This document shows, in pieces, positions 45,219-57,967 of a DNA stretch of 64,000 nt. The stretch's first letter is position 1; each line of letters starts with the position of its first letter. The notes under the pieces are model-generated. The model was not told where the DNA came from and searched no databases. It saw only the letters and a program-made list of their open reading frames with translations. This DNA is from Cladorrhinum sp. PSN259 (lineage: Eukaryota > Ascomycota > Sordariomycetes > Sordariales > Podosporaceae). The stretch lies in assembly GCA_033725935.1 (NCBI GenBank), contig MU867110.1:1-64000 (forward strand). The letters run 5' to 3'. The translations under genes were made by a program, and so were the position numbers.

Positions 45219-45843
45219 GACGAGCTGTTTCGTCGGAATGCCTCTTGCTGCTGTTTGGGCTATTGGCCTTATCAGCTGTTGGTTGGGAGCATGTGCTATG
45301 GGTAGTGAGAGAGAACAGCATGACGAGCAAGGAAAGATGTCCGGATGGGCATGAAATGGCATGGCGAAACACTTTAAGGGAACAGCACTTCATTGTTTAG
45401 TCGAGTAGGAAAAAAACAGAGAGTATTGGTTACTAGACAGGAACCAGAGAAGAATTAATTATTGGTTTAATCCAAAAGATGGCGGGTTCTTTCCCTAAAA
45501 AGATTGTTAGAGAGGTAGAGGTGAATACCATTAGGAGGAGTATTATTTTTAGGGGTATTCTGTTTATCTTCTTTGGACTATGTGTTCAAGGAGTTGCGTG
45601 ATCTTGTATATGCCCGTTTGTTTTTTCATGTGCGTATGTGTATAATTTTGATGCTTTAATTGTATACAAAAAAAAAAAAGAGAGAGAGACATCAACGCAA
45701 GCCAATTCTTTATACCTCCCAATCGCCAAACCGCCCAACCATCCGTTCTATCCACTTCTATTGCTTACAGGCGGTATCATAGTTTTTTCTCTTCTGAAAC
45801 GCCTTTTATGTTTTCCGTCATCATCAGCTTTTTTGCCCAAATG
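45219..45843. other. Convergent intergenic region
   Basis: These are the 3' ends of the kinase and PMR1 genes. AT-rich, with a 12-A run followed by GA repeats near 45667-45690. No gene was recognised. Confidence 0.5.
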
Positions 45844-48800
45844 TTATACAGCCTGACTGTACGAATGCGAGTGACCGAGTCCTCCTACTCCTCCCCTCCT
45901 AATGATATTCCCACCAGCCTTTCCATACAACCACCACTTCCTAGCCTCGTCCGCCCAAAACACGGTACTGCAGAGTATCACCAGTCCAAACAGATCTTTG
46001 AAGCCCAAAGCTTCCGTCTGGAAGACTTCCTGTAACCAAGGGAAATAAATAACGAGCAGCTGGCCCATCAAGCTCAGCGAAACGGCCCAGTTGAACAGAA
46101 CATTGCTAAAGAGCCCGACCTCGCCTCTCAAGACCGATTTCGACTCTGAGCGGCACGCGAGAGCGTTAAACATGTCGAAGAGGACGAAGCAGGTAAAAGT
46201 CATGGTTGTGTCGCGGCGGGTTACCTGCCCGTCGTCAAGCATCTCGTGCGTGTAGACGAGCATTGTGCCGGCCATGATGATGAAGGCCTGAGTCAGGACG
46301 CGCATGACAAGAGGACGGGTGAGGACCGCGTCCCCGCGCCTGCGGGGGGGACGGTTCATTACGTCCTTGTCTACTGCCTCAACGCCTAAAGATTGAGCTG
46401 GAGGTCCGTCCATGATGATATCTAGAGGGAGTCAGGATAATCGAATCTAATAGAAACAAAAGGGAGAAGGGGGTTGAAATGCTTACTGATCCACAAAATC
46501 TGCATAGCATTCAGGGGAGATTTGAACCCCAGCGCAGTGCAGATCAAGACAAGAGACAAGCCAGCAGCCGAAGTGCTCAACTGGAAAGTCAAGAAATTCT
46601 GAATATTGTTGAAAATGCCTTTGCCTTCCTCAATGGCGTGCAAGATAGTCGAGAAATCGTCATCAGTCAAAATCATGTCGGCCGCCTCCTTGGCCACGTC
46701 CGTACCGTGCATGCCCATGGCGATACCAATGTCGGCCTTCTTCAGGGCCGGCGCGTCGTTGACGCCGTCTCCCGTCATGGCGACAATATCGCCACGAGAC
46801 TGGAGCGCCCTGACAATCTTCATCTTATGGTCCGGGTTCGTGCGCGCAAAGATTGTAGTATGATCCATTGCCCTCGCGAGGTCCTCGTCTGACATGGCGT
46901 CGATCTCATCACCTCGGAGGACCGGCCTAACAGTCACTTGGTTGGCCGAGTGCTCGGTGGCAGTCGCTACCGCCATGCCAAGCTGTTTACCGATCGCAAG
47001 AGCCGTGGTCTCTGCATCGCCAGTTATCATGATAACCTTGACGGCTCCACGCATAAGTTTTCTGATGGAGCGACCAACGCCCGGTCGAGGGGGGTCGCTC
47101 ATCCCCACAACACCGGCAAATGTAAGGCCCCTGTACTGGTCTGAAACAGAACCGGGGCTTTCTGTTCTTTTGCTCTTTGCAGATTTGTTGACAGGCCCAC
47201 TAGCAAAAGCAATGACACGGAGGCCCGTGGCGGCCAATTTCTCGGCAGCTTGAATGGCCTCCTCGCGGCGAGCCGCGTCCATAACGAACTCGCGGCCGTC
47301 GCCGGTAACGTAGGTATCACATGTATCCAATACCTTGTCAATTGCGCCCTTGATGTACGCATATTCTTTGTCAGACTTTCCACCCTCGGATCCAATGACC
47401 ACTCCCATCCATTTGCGCTCCGAGCTGAAAGGGGTTTCAACGACCCGGTGTCCAATCGAATCTCGAATATCGTGTTCCTTGAAACGGTCCAAAAGATCAA
47501 GCATGGCTACATCCGTTGGTTGTCCAACCCATCGGGTGAAAGTCGACGCCTGGTCTCTTCCCTGGGTTGAGGCAAGCACAGCGGCTGCCGCAGCTCCATT
47601 CTCGGTGTACTTACGGGCAAGCCGAGCGTTGTTTGCGATATTTCCGATGCGCAAGATCCTTAGCGTAGCAACATCCGGTTTCTTCTCAGTAGCTTCGTCG
47701 TCAGAATCAACGTCAAAGGCGTCCTCGCACCCAAACGTCCACATCTTGGCAGTTGTCATATGATTGGTAGTGAGCGTTCCGGTCTTGTCGGTGCAAACAA
47801 CATTCACAGAACCCAAAGTCTCCACCTTGGGCATCCTGCGAACAATTGCGTTATGCTTTGCCATTCGGTGAACTCCCAGCGCGAGGGTGACAGTAACAAT
47901 AATCGGAAGGCCTTCAGGAATCGCTGCAACAGCCAAAGAGATGGAGATGGTGAATATTTCAAGCAGCTTTTTCCCCTGTAGCCATCCAATAAGTGAAATC
48001 AGCCCGATTATGACAAATGACATCTTGCTCAGTTGGGAGCCCAGCTCGTCCATGGAGAGTTGAAGAGGAGATCGTGGGCTTTCGGTTCCCGATACGCTCG
48101 TCGCAATAGTACCAAAATGGGTGTCGCCGCCAGTCGCAAAGACAATGCCCTGTCCATGGCCGGATTTCACTAATGTTCCCATATAGGCGATATTGTGACC
48201 TTCTTCTCCCTTGGATCTCTCGGCCGTCGCATATGGGAGTCCCGGACGAGGAAGAGCAGGGGCCGTAACTCTAACAGGTTCGTTCTCTCCCGTGAGGTTC
48301 GAAGCATCAATGGTTAAATCGGCAGCCTTGGTCACACGGATATCGGCAGGGATGCGGTCACCAGTAGTGAAAAGCACCAGATCACCAGGTACCAATTGAG
48401 CAGCCATGACCTTTGTCGATGTAGCCTCCAAAGCCTCCTCCTCAGGGGTCACAGAACCTGATTCTTCGATCGAATCGGCAGACCCATCAGTATTTGCCGG
48501 CCAATTCGGCGTGCGATTACCGGACGACGTTTTCGGGGCCTGTTTCCGTACGAGATGCGCGTGGTTCGGCACTAGGTGATTAAGTGCTTCGATCGATTGC
48601 TCGGAACGATATTCCTGGATAAAGCCCACGCTGACCACAATTGTTACTGCCACCGTGATGCTTACTGCATCATCCATATTTCCAACTAGTACTGAAGCAC
48701 CGGCTGATGCAAGCAGTAAGAGGATTAGGGGTTCTTTGAACTGTCCAAGAAATCGTAGCCATAGAGGTTCAGGCTCGTCGTGGGGGATTTCATTGGGGCC

Positions 48801-49129
48801 ATAATCTCGTAGCCTCGACAGGGCTTCGGCGGGAGTGAGACCTTGGGTCAAAGAAGTGTTTAATCGAGAAGCGACCTCGGCGAGGTTCAAGTAAGAATAT
48901 TCACTGGCGATGATCTGAATGTGTAGGAAAACAATTAGTCCATGGCGCGCCCATCATGTGCAATACCGCAGGTTGGTTGGGCTCCTACTCTTGATTGCGC
49001 AGACGTTGTCCGAGGAGAGTTTGGCCGCGAGCGGTCGGCGCCATCGGGAATCGAGAGATGCGCAGGCTTTGGGGAGTTGTGATATACCGGCAAAGCCTCG
49101 TCATCGTTCTTTTTCGAAAAGCGGTCCAT
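45844..49129 (-). CDS. pmr1: Golgi Ca2+/Mn2+ P-type ATPase (SPCA, PMR1)
   Basis: PMR1 pumps Ca2+ and Mn2+ into the Golgi, supporting glycosylation and secretion. Three minus-strand exons are inferred (48989-49129, 46487-48914, 45844-46421; introns 74 and 65 nt), giving 1048 residues. Seen in order: a cation-ATPase N-terminal domain (EYSYLNLAEVASRLNTS), TGE in the actuator (~256), the M4 ion-site motif AAIPEGLP, the phosphorylation site DKTGTLTTNHMT (Asp ~422) and the hinge TGDGVNDAPA (~763). M6 is rebuilt exactly across intron 2 as LWIN/IIMDGPPAQSLGVE, supplying the Asn and Asp of the single transport site. The final TM helices follow. The first donor (GTAGGA) was chosen because it keeps frame; GTATTG nearby does not. 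Start is ATG 49129. Confidence 0.94.
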
Positions 49130-50539
49130 GTTTACTGGATCGGCAATGGAAGAAAACCAGGAAAGCAAGGCCTGGGCGCAACGGGCCCTAGCAAGAATCG
49201 ACGTCCAGTCCAACCGTCGTCATCAAGGAGCTGTCGAGCTGGCGAAGTGGTGGCGATGAAGCGAAAAGGGGGAAGGGTTAATTATTATTAAATAGCGGTA
49301 CGTTAAAGGGAAATGGAAGAAGTCATCACCGACGCCGGGTCAAATAAACTGGAAATTCCGGGAAACTTTTCGAGTCCAAATGGCAAAGGGGGCTTGCAGG
49401 AGAGAAGTGGACTGTGGACTGTGGACCGCCCGAATGGCCAAATCCAAAATTGGTTTGACGGGTCGCGCTGCCGGGCGTTGTGGAACGTGTTTGATTCTGG
49501 ATCTTTAAAAGCGTCTTGGCGCCTTTTTCTCTGCAGGGGACAGGCTGGACCTTTTTTTTTTTTTTTGGTTTTTTTTGGCGGACAGCCCACGGGCCATGCA
49601 ACTCCCCAGGAACCAAGAACCGATGTTGCACTGGAATTGAGTTTAAGGGTTAGGTTTACGGTAATAATACTGTCCATGACGAATCGCTATTTTAGTTGTA
49701 TATACACTACTTGTAGGTACTTGTTCTAGGCTCGGGTCGTATAACTGTTTACTCATATATACAATGAACAAACAAACTCCCTCTTGAGAATCCGCAATGT
49801 TGAGACTAAACCACACTGCAACTTCTGTTCCACATAATCGAAGGTATTGAATATGTGCAATTCCAGCCGACTTCGGCATTTGGACGGCAGGATGTGACAG
49901 AGTAGAAGACGGAAAAATGAGCGAAAGCGGCTTTCATTCTCGAACTGCTGGATGATGTAATCATTTTCATCGGCTGCTGTGAAACACCAAGTCACGTGAT
50001 TTCACCAGGAACCTGTGGCTGGTGGAGCCGGCCCCAGCCTCTCAAATTTCGCAGCAAGCGGCGTGGGAATTTGTTGCCGGGGCCGCTTCCTTTGGCTCTC
50101 GCTTGCTTTCACTTTCGACTCTCGAACCACGTCCCCTCCTTCTCCTTCGACCACCGTTTTTGACACGACCTCGTCTCCATCGTCACCCATCGACCTTCGC
50201 TCGTTGTCGCAACTTGCAAGAGCGCATCGCATTCATTGTCTGGGACAATTTTTGACGAGTTTTGATATTTACTTGGATCTGCGCACATACCGAGAGAAAT
50301 CATACGCGCGCCGATTTCAAGGTCCGGGTCCACGGTTCACCAAACAACGCAACGCGCTGCCTTGTGTTTACTCACCACCAACCCTCAACCCTCAACTTCA
50401 AGCTTGGTCGCGCTTATTTGCCGCACGGAATTTTCCCCCACCCCGCCACTTTCAATCTTATTATTTTACTTTCTAGTATCAATCAGTCAGCACTTCACTT
50501 GCCTACATCGCCGCTGTTGCTCTCGCCGTCGTCGCCGCC
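49130..50539. other. 1.4 kb divergent promoter region
   Basis: This lies between the head-to-head PMR1 and RAD21 genes. It includes a T-rich run (15 T from 49552, then GG and 8 T). The last ~500 bases are CT-rich and probably form the RAD21 5' UTR. No gene was recognised. Confidence 0.5.
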
Positions 50540-52569
50540 ATGTTCTGGTCGGGCACGCTTCTGAGCGCTACCGGCCCTCTAGCCAAGGCCTGGCTCTCGG
50601 CCAACCAGGAGCGCAAGGTCTCAAAGGTTCAGATTCTTCAACACAACCTCCAGGACAGTGTCGATGCCATCATTACTCCGAACAATGATGCCCCTCTTGC
50701 TCTCCGCCTTAGCGGTCAGCTGCTGCTCGGTGTCGTTCGCATCTACAGCCGTAAGGCCCGCTACTTGCTCGACGACTGCAATGAAGCTCTCATGAAAATT
50801 AAGATGGTAAGCCCTTTTGGTTGTCCAATTCCTTGCAGGGATAAGCTCTAACACATTTCCAGGCTTTCCGTAGCACTGGGAACCACGATATCCCGACCAA
50901 TCTACATGTGCAGAACAAAGAGTCTCTCATGCTTCCAGATCGCATTTCCATGTATGATAACCTCGACTTGCTACCGCCACCCAGTGCAGACTTCCTTTCG
51001 TCCCAATTAGAGGAGGTTACCTCGATTCCTTTTGCGGGTAGAAAGGCTCGGCCTAGTAATCGCGACATCAACCTTCAGGAAGACTTCAACAACAGCCAAT
51101 TTTTGCACGATACCTTGGGATCTGACGATGAAATGGCTCTTGCTAACAACGACGATCTCGGCTTGGAACTGGATTTTGGTATGGATATCGATGAGAGGCC
51201 AACAAAGCTCATGGATAAGAGCCTGAGCATGGAAATGGGTAGAGATGCGCCTGCTGCGCGTCCCGTTGACGAAGATATGTTTAGCGAACTGGATATGGGG
51301 CTTGGTAAGGAACAGGGAGAGCGGGAGGCTTCTCTCGGACTCGATCTCGACCTCGGTGATGGCGTTTACATCGCCGACGGTGAAGGCGATATCCATATGG
51401 GTGATGATGATTTCGAGTTTGACCTTGGTAACAACTCGGCTATGCCTACTACTGCGGGCCCCAATATGACCCGTGCCCGCATTTCCGAGTCACCTCTTTC
51501 CGATATCGACGAAGATTTTGCCAAGGAGGTGGAGATGGAGTACAGTCGCCACCAGACTACCGATATGTATGAGCCTGGCGACGATCCAACAGCATCAGTT
51601 ATCAATGCCCCTCAACGTCAGAAGAAGAGGAAGCTTCTTCAGCCCGATGACCAGACCATGCTTACCAGTCAGCAAATTAAGGAGCAGCAAGCGAAGCGCG
51701 ACAATATTCTCAAGCCTCAATCATTTGTTGCACACGACCCTTTTCTCATTGGACTGGAGGACTTGCACAAGAATGGCGGTTTCATTCACAATATTCTTTT
51801 TGAGGGTCGCAGCGACGGCTGGGCGCCCGAGCTGAAGGGTCTCCTCTCCCTTGGTTCTATCCGGCCCAACGAGCTCAAGAGAAAGCGCGATAGCGGCGTT
51901 GCTGATATGGAGAGCGATGAAGAGCACGGCAAGTCCAAGTCTCCTCGCCTCGAGCTTCCTGAGGATGAGACGGTTCTGGGTTTGGATGCCACCATGATGG
52001 GCAACCAGTCCGTGGCCGCTGACGGCACAGTCCTCGACATTCCTGCTGATGAGAGCGTTGTCATCCACGACGACGAGCACGGCAACGAGACCTCTCATGT
52101 TGAGCGTTCTAGTCCTATGCCTGACTTCGATGAGACCGCGGCCCCTATTGTGCACCCAGCGGACAGCGGCCCGGTCTCCATTGGTACCAAGCATGCTGTT
52201 CACATCCTCCGTGAGCTCTTTGGCGAGGAGGCTGCCACCAACGCTGAGAAGAGGAAGAAGGCTGCTGTCGTTTTCCAGGAGCTTCTTCCTGAGAAGAAGA
52301 CGACCAAAGCTGATGCTACCAAGATGTTCTTTGAGTGCCTTGTTCTTGCCACCAAGGACGCCATCAAGGTTGAGCAACCCGAAGGGACCCTGGGCGGCGC
52401 CATTCGTGTCCGTGGCAAGCGCGGGCTTTGGGGTGACTGGGCTGAGAGGGAAGCTGGAGGGGAGATGGCTCGTGATCAATCATCACAACAACAACAACAA
52501 CAACAACAACAACGTGATGAACCTGGACATGCTGTTGCTTCTACTGCTACTGTGTCTGTTGAGGCATAG
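50540..52569 (+). CDS. rad21: Cohesin kleisin subunit RAD21/SCC1
   Basis: RAD21 closes the SMC1-SMC3 ring to hold sister chromatids and is cut by separase at anaphase. Two exons are inferred (50540-50806 and 50863-52569, 56-nt intron, phase 0), giving 657 residues. The N-terminal ~105 residues are the kleisin domain that binds SMC3 (MFWSGTLLSATGPLAKAWLSA, SGQLLLGVVRIYSRKARYLLDDC). The acidic middle carries ExxR-type candidate separase sites (for example EYSR in VEMEYSRH). The C-terminal winged helix that binds SMC1 is at ~545-625 (ILRELFG, ATKMFFECLVLATKDAI). Nine consecutive CAA Gln codons lie in the tail. The start has a strong context (GCCGCCATG). Confidence 0.95.
52486..52512 (+). repeat. 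(CAA)9 polyglutamine tract in RAD21
   Basis: Nine tandem CAA codons encode Gln9 after the conserved winged-helix domain. The pure codon repeat should be length-variable between strains. Confidence 0.9.
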
Positions 52570-53437
52570 GAAGGATGAAAGAGAAAAAAAAACGAAACAC
52601 GGCACGGCATGATTAACGGTGTTTGGGTTTGTTTCTTCCTGGCTATCTCTTCCTACACAGCATTTTTGTCATAAGCTTTCTTTTTCGTCATCAATTTTGG
52701 CGGGAATAACTTGGTCCCTTTTTTATCGGCAACAACAAACAAATGGCGGCGTTCATGGCGTTTTACTACAAATCCGGAAGATACCAAGCGGCAAGATTTT
52801 TCCGGGATTATGGGGGTTTATTTGGCGGTTCAAAATTTTACTTGCGTGTCTTATTGTACTTTGGAGAGATGATGAGCGAGGACGAATGGCTATTGATTTC
52901 GAAGAGCATGAAGAGGAAGCATATATTGGTTTGAAGAGGAAAGAGTAGGAAATGAGAAAGGGGGATGCATTGATTGAGTAAAGAAAAAGGGGGGTTGTCA
53001 AGGTCACTACTACTTTTCTTCACTACTTCTTGTCAGTATTCTTTTTCCATATCATCATCAGTCTGCAGCAGTTTGCTCATTGAGTGTTGTTGACTGGTTA
53101 GGGAACTTGTTCTGTTGGAAGAAAGCGTTTTTATCACGCTTCTTTGTAGGATACCACCAGCAAAATTGCTGTGCATGTTTAGGTTTACTTGTGGCCTGGC
53201 CTTATTATGTAGGGTAGTTTAGTATATTCAATAGCATGATATAAAGGCCTTGAAAATAGATGTCCGCTTACGTATGTATGTGTATACAACATAATCCCAC
53301 TATTCATTTTTGGGGCACTGTGTTTGACTCCTATGGTGACCATTCATATGCTCAGTACTCATTTCACAATCATCTGCACATAACAACGCCTCCGAATCAC
53401 CAGTAAACTATCTCTCTCAACTCACTGGTCATCCTTC
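52570..53437. other. Convergent intergenic region
   Basis: These are the 3' ends of RAD21 and the S9 peptidase. A 63-codon frame (52743-52934) beginning with ATG is present but is probably UTR. No repeat or RNA gene was recognised. Confidence 0.5.
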
Positions 53438-56032
53438 TTAGGCCGTCCTATCCACCAAATCCACCTGCGCCTGTTGCAACTCCTGCTGCTCCTCCCCAAC
53501 ACCAGAGTACTTATTAATCCAGCCCAGCACCTCCCTGTGCCAGAATAGCGAGTTCTCGGGCCTTAGGACCCAGTGGTTCTCGTCGGGGTACACCAGAAGC
53601 TTGCTGTCAATCTTCTTTGCCTGCAGGACATTGAACGCCGCCAAGCCCTCAGTAACCGGTAGTCTGTAGTCTAGTTCGCTGTGGATGATCTATACAACAC
53701 GCACTATCGTCAGCATCATGCACATAAGAAAAAGGGGTGGCGAGAAAAAAGAGAAAAATAAAATTTACAAGCTGAGGCGTAGCCCACTCATTCAAGTAAA
53801 GAGCCGGATCCCACTTTGCGTACTCCTCCCTGTTCTCGTAAATCGTTCCCTTGAAATCATGAATAGGGAAGAACAACTCCTCGGAGCTCCATTGGTTCAG
53901 AGTGCTGAATACTCCGTCGTGGTTCACGAGGGCCTTGAATTTTCTTCCCAATGGATGGCCTTGGACCCAGTCTAAATAGGGCAACTGGTGTCAGCCGATT
54001 ATCAATGAAGGTAGAAAGAGCAGAAAAACAAAGACTTACTAATCATATACCCTCCATAACTAGCACCCAACGCAACAGCCCTATCAGTGTCCACATATTC
54101 CAACTTCTCCTCGATATATTCAAAAGCCTTCTCCAAATCCTGGTACGGCCTGCCTCCCCACTCGCCCTGGATCCCGTTCTGCAACGCCATGCCGTAACCT
54201 GTACTGCCAGTAGGGTTGGGAGCAACAACCACATACCCCTGCTCAGCAAAGATGGCAGGATTCCATCTGGTACTCCACGAGTCCGCCCAAGCACCTTGAG
54301 GGCCGCCATGAATCAGAAAGGCCAAGGGATACTTCTTTTTCGCATCAAAGTCCGAAGGCTTCATTACAAGCGCATGAACGGTGTAGTCACCCGCTCCTTT
54401 GAAAGAAATGTCGGAGACTTGATTTCTTGACAACCCGAAAGTGCGACCGTGCTTGGAGTTGGAAGAGACGATAGAGAAGTTGCCCAATGATGGGTTGGCA
54501 ATGGTGTAGAATGAGTTATCAATCAGAGAAGTAGCCGAAACAAAGAGCCTGCTCTCGGTATTGTTGAAGATGTCGGTGCCGTTAGGTGTACTGCTGAGAA
54601 GTCTGACGTCCGCAACGCTGCCAGAGTCGATGGAGGGGACGTATTCAGGCAGCTCGGTAGCTTCGCTAGGTGACGAAGGGACCTTGTAGATGACGGTGCT
54701 AGCTGCCTTCTCGGCCGTCAAGAACAATTCCTTGTCACCAGCACCCCAGAGGATGGATTCTGGCCTGGCATCCCATCCGCCCTCACCGTCCTCGGTGGCG
54801 TAGAACTCCGACGCGGGTTTGGAAAGGTCAGAAATGTCCTCAATGAGGAGTAAACGTGGCTTGTCGCTTTCGTATTGGTTGCTCTTCATGCGAGTGAAAG
54901 CGACTTTGCTGCCTGAGTGGGAGAAAACAGGAGTGTTTGAGTAGCCTTCAAGACCTGGCGTTTGGACGATTTGGGGAGCAGGTGGGGAAGATTCAGTGAA
55001 GTCCTTGAGGGGGATGTAGTAAAGGTTGGTCTTGGTGTAGATGGCCGGATCCAGCTCTGGGTCTTTGGCAACGAAAACCAGACCAGATGTGCTGATATCG
55101 AAGTCACTGGTGCCACCGAAAGGGGGGACGGGCGATGAAAGCCCTGTGCCGGCCAGAGCGTTGGTGAGCTCTCCGGAGAGTGCCCATTTCCCATCCGACT
55201 TGACCAAAGTGCTGTAGAAAAGTGAATTGACGTTCTCGGTATTCCAGCTGTCCCAATGGCGAGCAAATAGGCTGGTGTATACTCTTGCACTTGAGAGAGG
55301 TTTCTCGGCCGTCTCGGAGTTATACAACTTTCCCTCAGGCGTAACCAAGCCGGAGACAACGATGGCGAGAGTGCCGTTGCTAAGAGGCGTCACCTTCACA
55401 TTAGAGACTGCGCCATCGATTGAGGCAATCTGGGTTGTCTTGGGGCCGTGAGAGACGATATCCTCGACATGCACGATGCTGGTGGTGCCGTTTTCGCCGC
55501 CCTTGAGGAAGATGAATTCGTTGGCGCCAATCCAGACGGGTTCACTAGCACCATTATCGTCGACAACCGTGGTTGACTGGCCAGCACCAATTCTCAGCAG
55601 CTTGATTTGAGAGCTTCTTTTGTGTTCTTGAAATGAGTAGGTTGAGACCGTATAAAGCGCAAGGGTTCCATCGGGGTTCGGGATTGCAGCTGAACGGCGG
55701 GGAGCCGAGAGCAACACCTTCGGGGTGAACTTTTGGGTGAGTGTCATGTTTCCTGTGGTCGAGTTTGTGGGTGTGTATCTAGGTGTTGTTTTGAAAGCTT
55801 CGACCCCCGAGCTGAGAGAGAAGAAAGTTAAGATGAAGAATAGTGCTAGGAGCTTGCCACTACTACCAATGGGAGCTCCCCGAGCTGGGTTGCAATGAGG
55901 GGTAGTTGCCGCATGGTGTACGTCGGTGCTGGTGGTGGTGGCACCCCGCATTAAGCTGCCGCTCCAAGAACGTCGCCATGTAGGCCAAGTCGCTTCGTCC
56001 CGATCAAGCGGTTGAGATCGTGATATCGCCAT
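53438..56032 (-). CDS. dpp5: S9 prolyl-oligopeptidase family, dipeptidyl-peptidase V-like
   Basis: This serine peptidase should release N-terminal dipeptides. Three minus-strand exons are inferred (54040-56032, 53769-53971, 53438-53689; introns 68 and 79 nt), giving 815 residues. The N-terminal propeller contains WD-like DPP repeats; the C-terminal alpha/beta hydrolase has the nucleophile in GASYGGYM (Ser658), with Asp739 (HSELDYRLP) and His771 (PDENHW). The junction right after GGYMI restores the conserved GGYMI/NWVQGHPLGRKFKALV. The N-terminus is unusual: about 60 polar residues precede one hydrophobic segment (61-79, LLALFFILTFFSLSS). It may therefore be a type II membrane protein rather than the secreted DPP V of other fungi, unless translation starts at Met28. 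Confidence 0.88.
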
Positions 56033-56571
56033 GGCTTGGCTTTCTGTAACTGAGATCGATCTGCTCTCTAATATACAATTATCTCCTATTTTCTCCGCTG
56101 AGAATGTCCATCATCGCTGTTCTTATACCAAAAAACTTGACTGAAAGCTCTATCTTGAACACCTTCCCCTTCTGGCCATTAGGCTTTCCCCAACGCTGAT
56201 ACACGACATAATGTCCACCGTTGACCTCACCAACCGGACCTCCAACAACGTAGCCTTGTACGTATGCAAGATCTCTAATCCGAAGGATCCGTAAAACCAA
56301 CAATAAAAAGAAGGGAAAAAATCAGCGTAATGCCTGCCATGACGCCATTCCCATCCGTAAATACACCCAAGCGCCAACCTGGTATCGATTTTTCCACGTA
56401 AGCCGGCCCAAGTGGAACGAAACAAACAAAGTCACCTTCCTCTTCCTGTTCTCGTAGCTTTTTGACTGAGCATCCTCGTAATCCTCCTTCTTTCCCAACC
56501 TCTCTGATTTCAGCAAGTTCCACCTTGATACTCCTCTTGATCGTCATCACCGCTCCGGGCACACATTTGCT
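56033..56571. other. Intergenic between EAF6 and the S9 peptidase
   Basis: This is the EAF6 3' region and peptidase promoter, both on the minus strand. In frame with EAF6, after its TAA, 98 codons stay open (to about 56275) with a hydrophobic end. I treat this as UTR because EAF6 ends where expected. Confidence 0.4.
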
Positions 56572-57312
56572 TTATTTCCTTGCACCCCCATTCAACTGCC
56601 CACCGCCCCCTCCAAAGTTCACCCGGACCTTCTTTGCATCTCTACCATTCCCGGGCCCATCATCCCCATCCCCATCCCCAGCAGCATCCCTCTTCTTAAC
56701 CACCACCTTCTTGGCCCCACCACCTCCACCAACATTCTTTCCGCTGCCTGGAGTCTGCGCTTCATCCGCCGGCGTGCTCGCCCCTCCAGGAGTTTGCGCT
56801 CCGTCACTCCCATCAGCTCCCTTCCCATTATAACTGATGCTACTCCTTGAGAAAACCCGATTCTTCTCAATCAACTGGTCCAAAGCAGCTCCGCCTCCGC
56901 CGCCCCCACCACCACCCTTTCTTCTGGCAGCAGCAGCCGCAGCCGCATTATTTGGCGTTCCCTTGGTATAGTTATCGAAACCGGTGATGATGTTGCCCGC
57001 CGGCGTGGACTCGAGGTATTCTGTTTCTTTCTGGTAGATCAATTCCTCCTGGGCTTGCTAGAAGAACCATCAATTCTACTTTAGCATTCGCATCTTGGAG
57101 GGGAATTTGGAAAATGGGAATGCGGAACCTACCAGCCGGCGATCTAAAGCCCTCTTCTTAGCAAGTAGCTCCTTAAGTTGCTGCCGCGACTTTTCGTAAT
57201 AAGGAAGTCCACCAGTAGTAGCTTGCGCAACCTGCGTCGGGGCTTCGTGTCGCTCGTTACCATCAACCGTCGCCGCAGTGGAGTTACTGGCCGCCGCGTT
57301 CGGATCCGTCAT
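56572..57312 (-). CDS. eaf6: Chromatin-modification subunit EAF6 (NuA4/MYST complexes)
   Basis: EAF6 is a small subunit of the NuA4 and related MYST acetyltransferase complexes, next to Esa1 and Epl1. Two exons are inferred (57133-57312 and 56572-57057; 75-nt intron, phase 0), giving 221 residues. The conserved core is a coiled coil that crosses the junction: YYEKSRQQLKELLAKKRALDRRL/QAQEELIYQKETEYLES, then TPAGNIITGFDNYTKG. The C-terminal half is low complexity (Ala and Gly runs, a nine-Gly stretch, Lys-rich KKVVVKKRD, ending RVNFGGGGG). I chose ATG 57312; no ATG lies further upstream in frame nearby. Human MEAF6 is about 200 residues. Confidence 0.9.
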
Positions 57313-57967
57313 CGCTTCCTCTTGCTGTTTCTTCGCCAATTTGGTAGCTAATCGTCGATTGTGTGTTCCAAATGCGTATAGTACGTAGAATTGATGCTGA
57401 GCCGGAACTTTGTAGCTTTATTAGTTTATGGGAACGAAATTGAACTTGAAAGTAAAGTTGAAGTTTGGTCCAAGCACCGCAGCCAAGAAAGTACTGCTGA
57501 AGCGACACCTTGTTGACGCGCAGCGCGCTAGCCAATCAGCGTACAGAGCTCTTGATTAAGCCGTGATTTCACATGCATTTTAACAGCAAAGCCAGAACTG
57601 GCATTTCCAAGTCTGTTGATAATTCAAGGGGTAATTATTCATTTGAACTTTATTTACTTGTTGTAGGAATCGGTAGCTTCAACCACAATGCAGATTCGCA
57701 TCTCAACTTTCAGAAGCAAGCAACCATGACATTGGATACATGCAGATAACCCGCACACTTACTATAATACACACACCGAAAATATTTCAAGGCGTGTTTG
57801 TTCCATTGAGTGGTTCTCAAGATACTAGAGACGCTGCTAAAAGATAGACTCAGATAATCAAGAAAACCATGATTTTTTGGGGGAAGTTTTAACCTCACTG
57901 ATCCTCAATCCCCAACCAGAAAGGGTAGTGTTTGTGTGATTGTAGGTATGTAGCAATGTATAGTAAC
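57313..57967. other. Intergenic between PWI-domain gene and EAF6
   Basis: About 655 bases hold the PWI gene 3' UTR and the EAF6 promoter. AT-rich; no gene or repeat was recognised. Confidence 0.5.

Noticed and set aside
44754..45362. 202-codon minus-strand frame opposite the kinase tail
   Set aside because: Its translation is an Ile/Leu/Met-rich complement of the plus-strand frame; the plus-strand continuation is the more protein-like reading.
51721..52479. 252-codon frame antisense to RAD21
   Set aside because: Shadow of the strongly coding RAD21 exon.
56462..56833. Pro-rich plus-strand frame opposite EAF6
   Set aside because: Complement of the Gly-rich EAF6 tail, no independent support.
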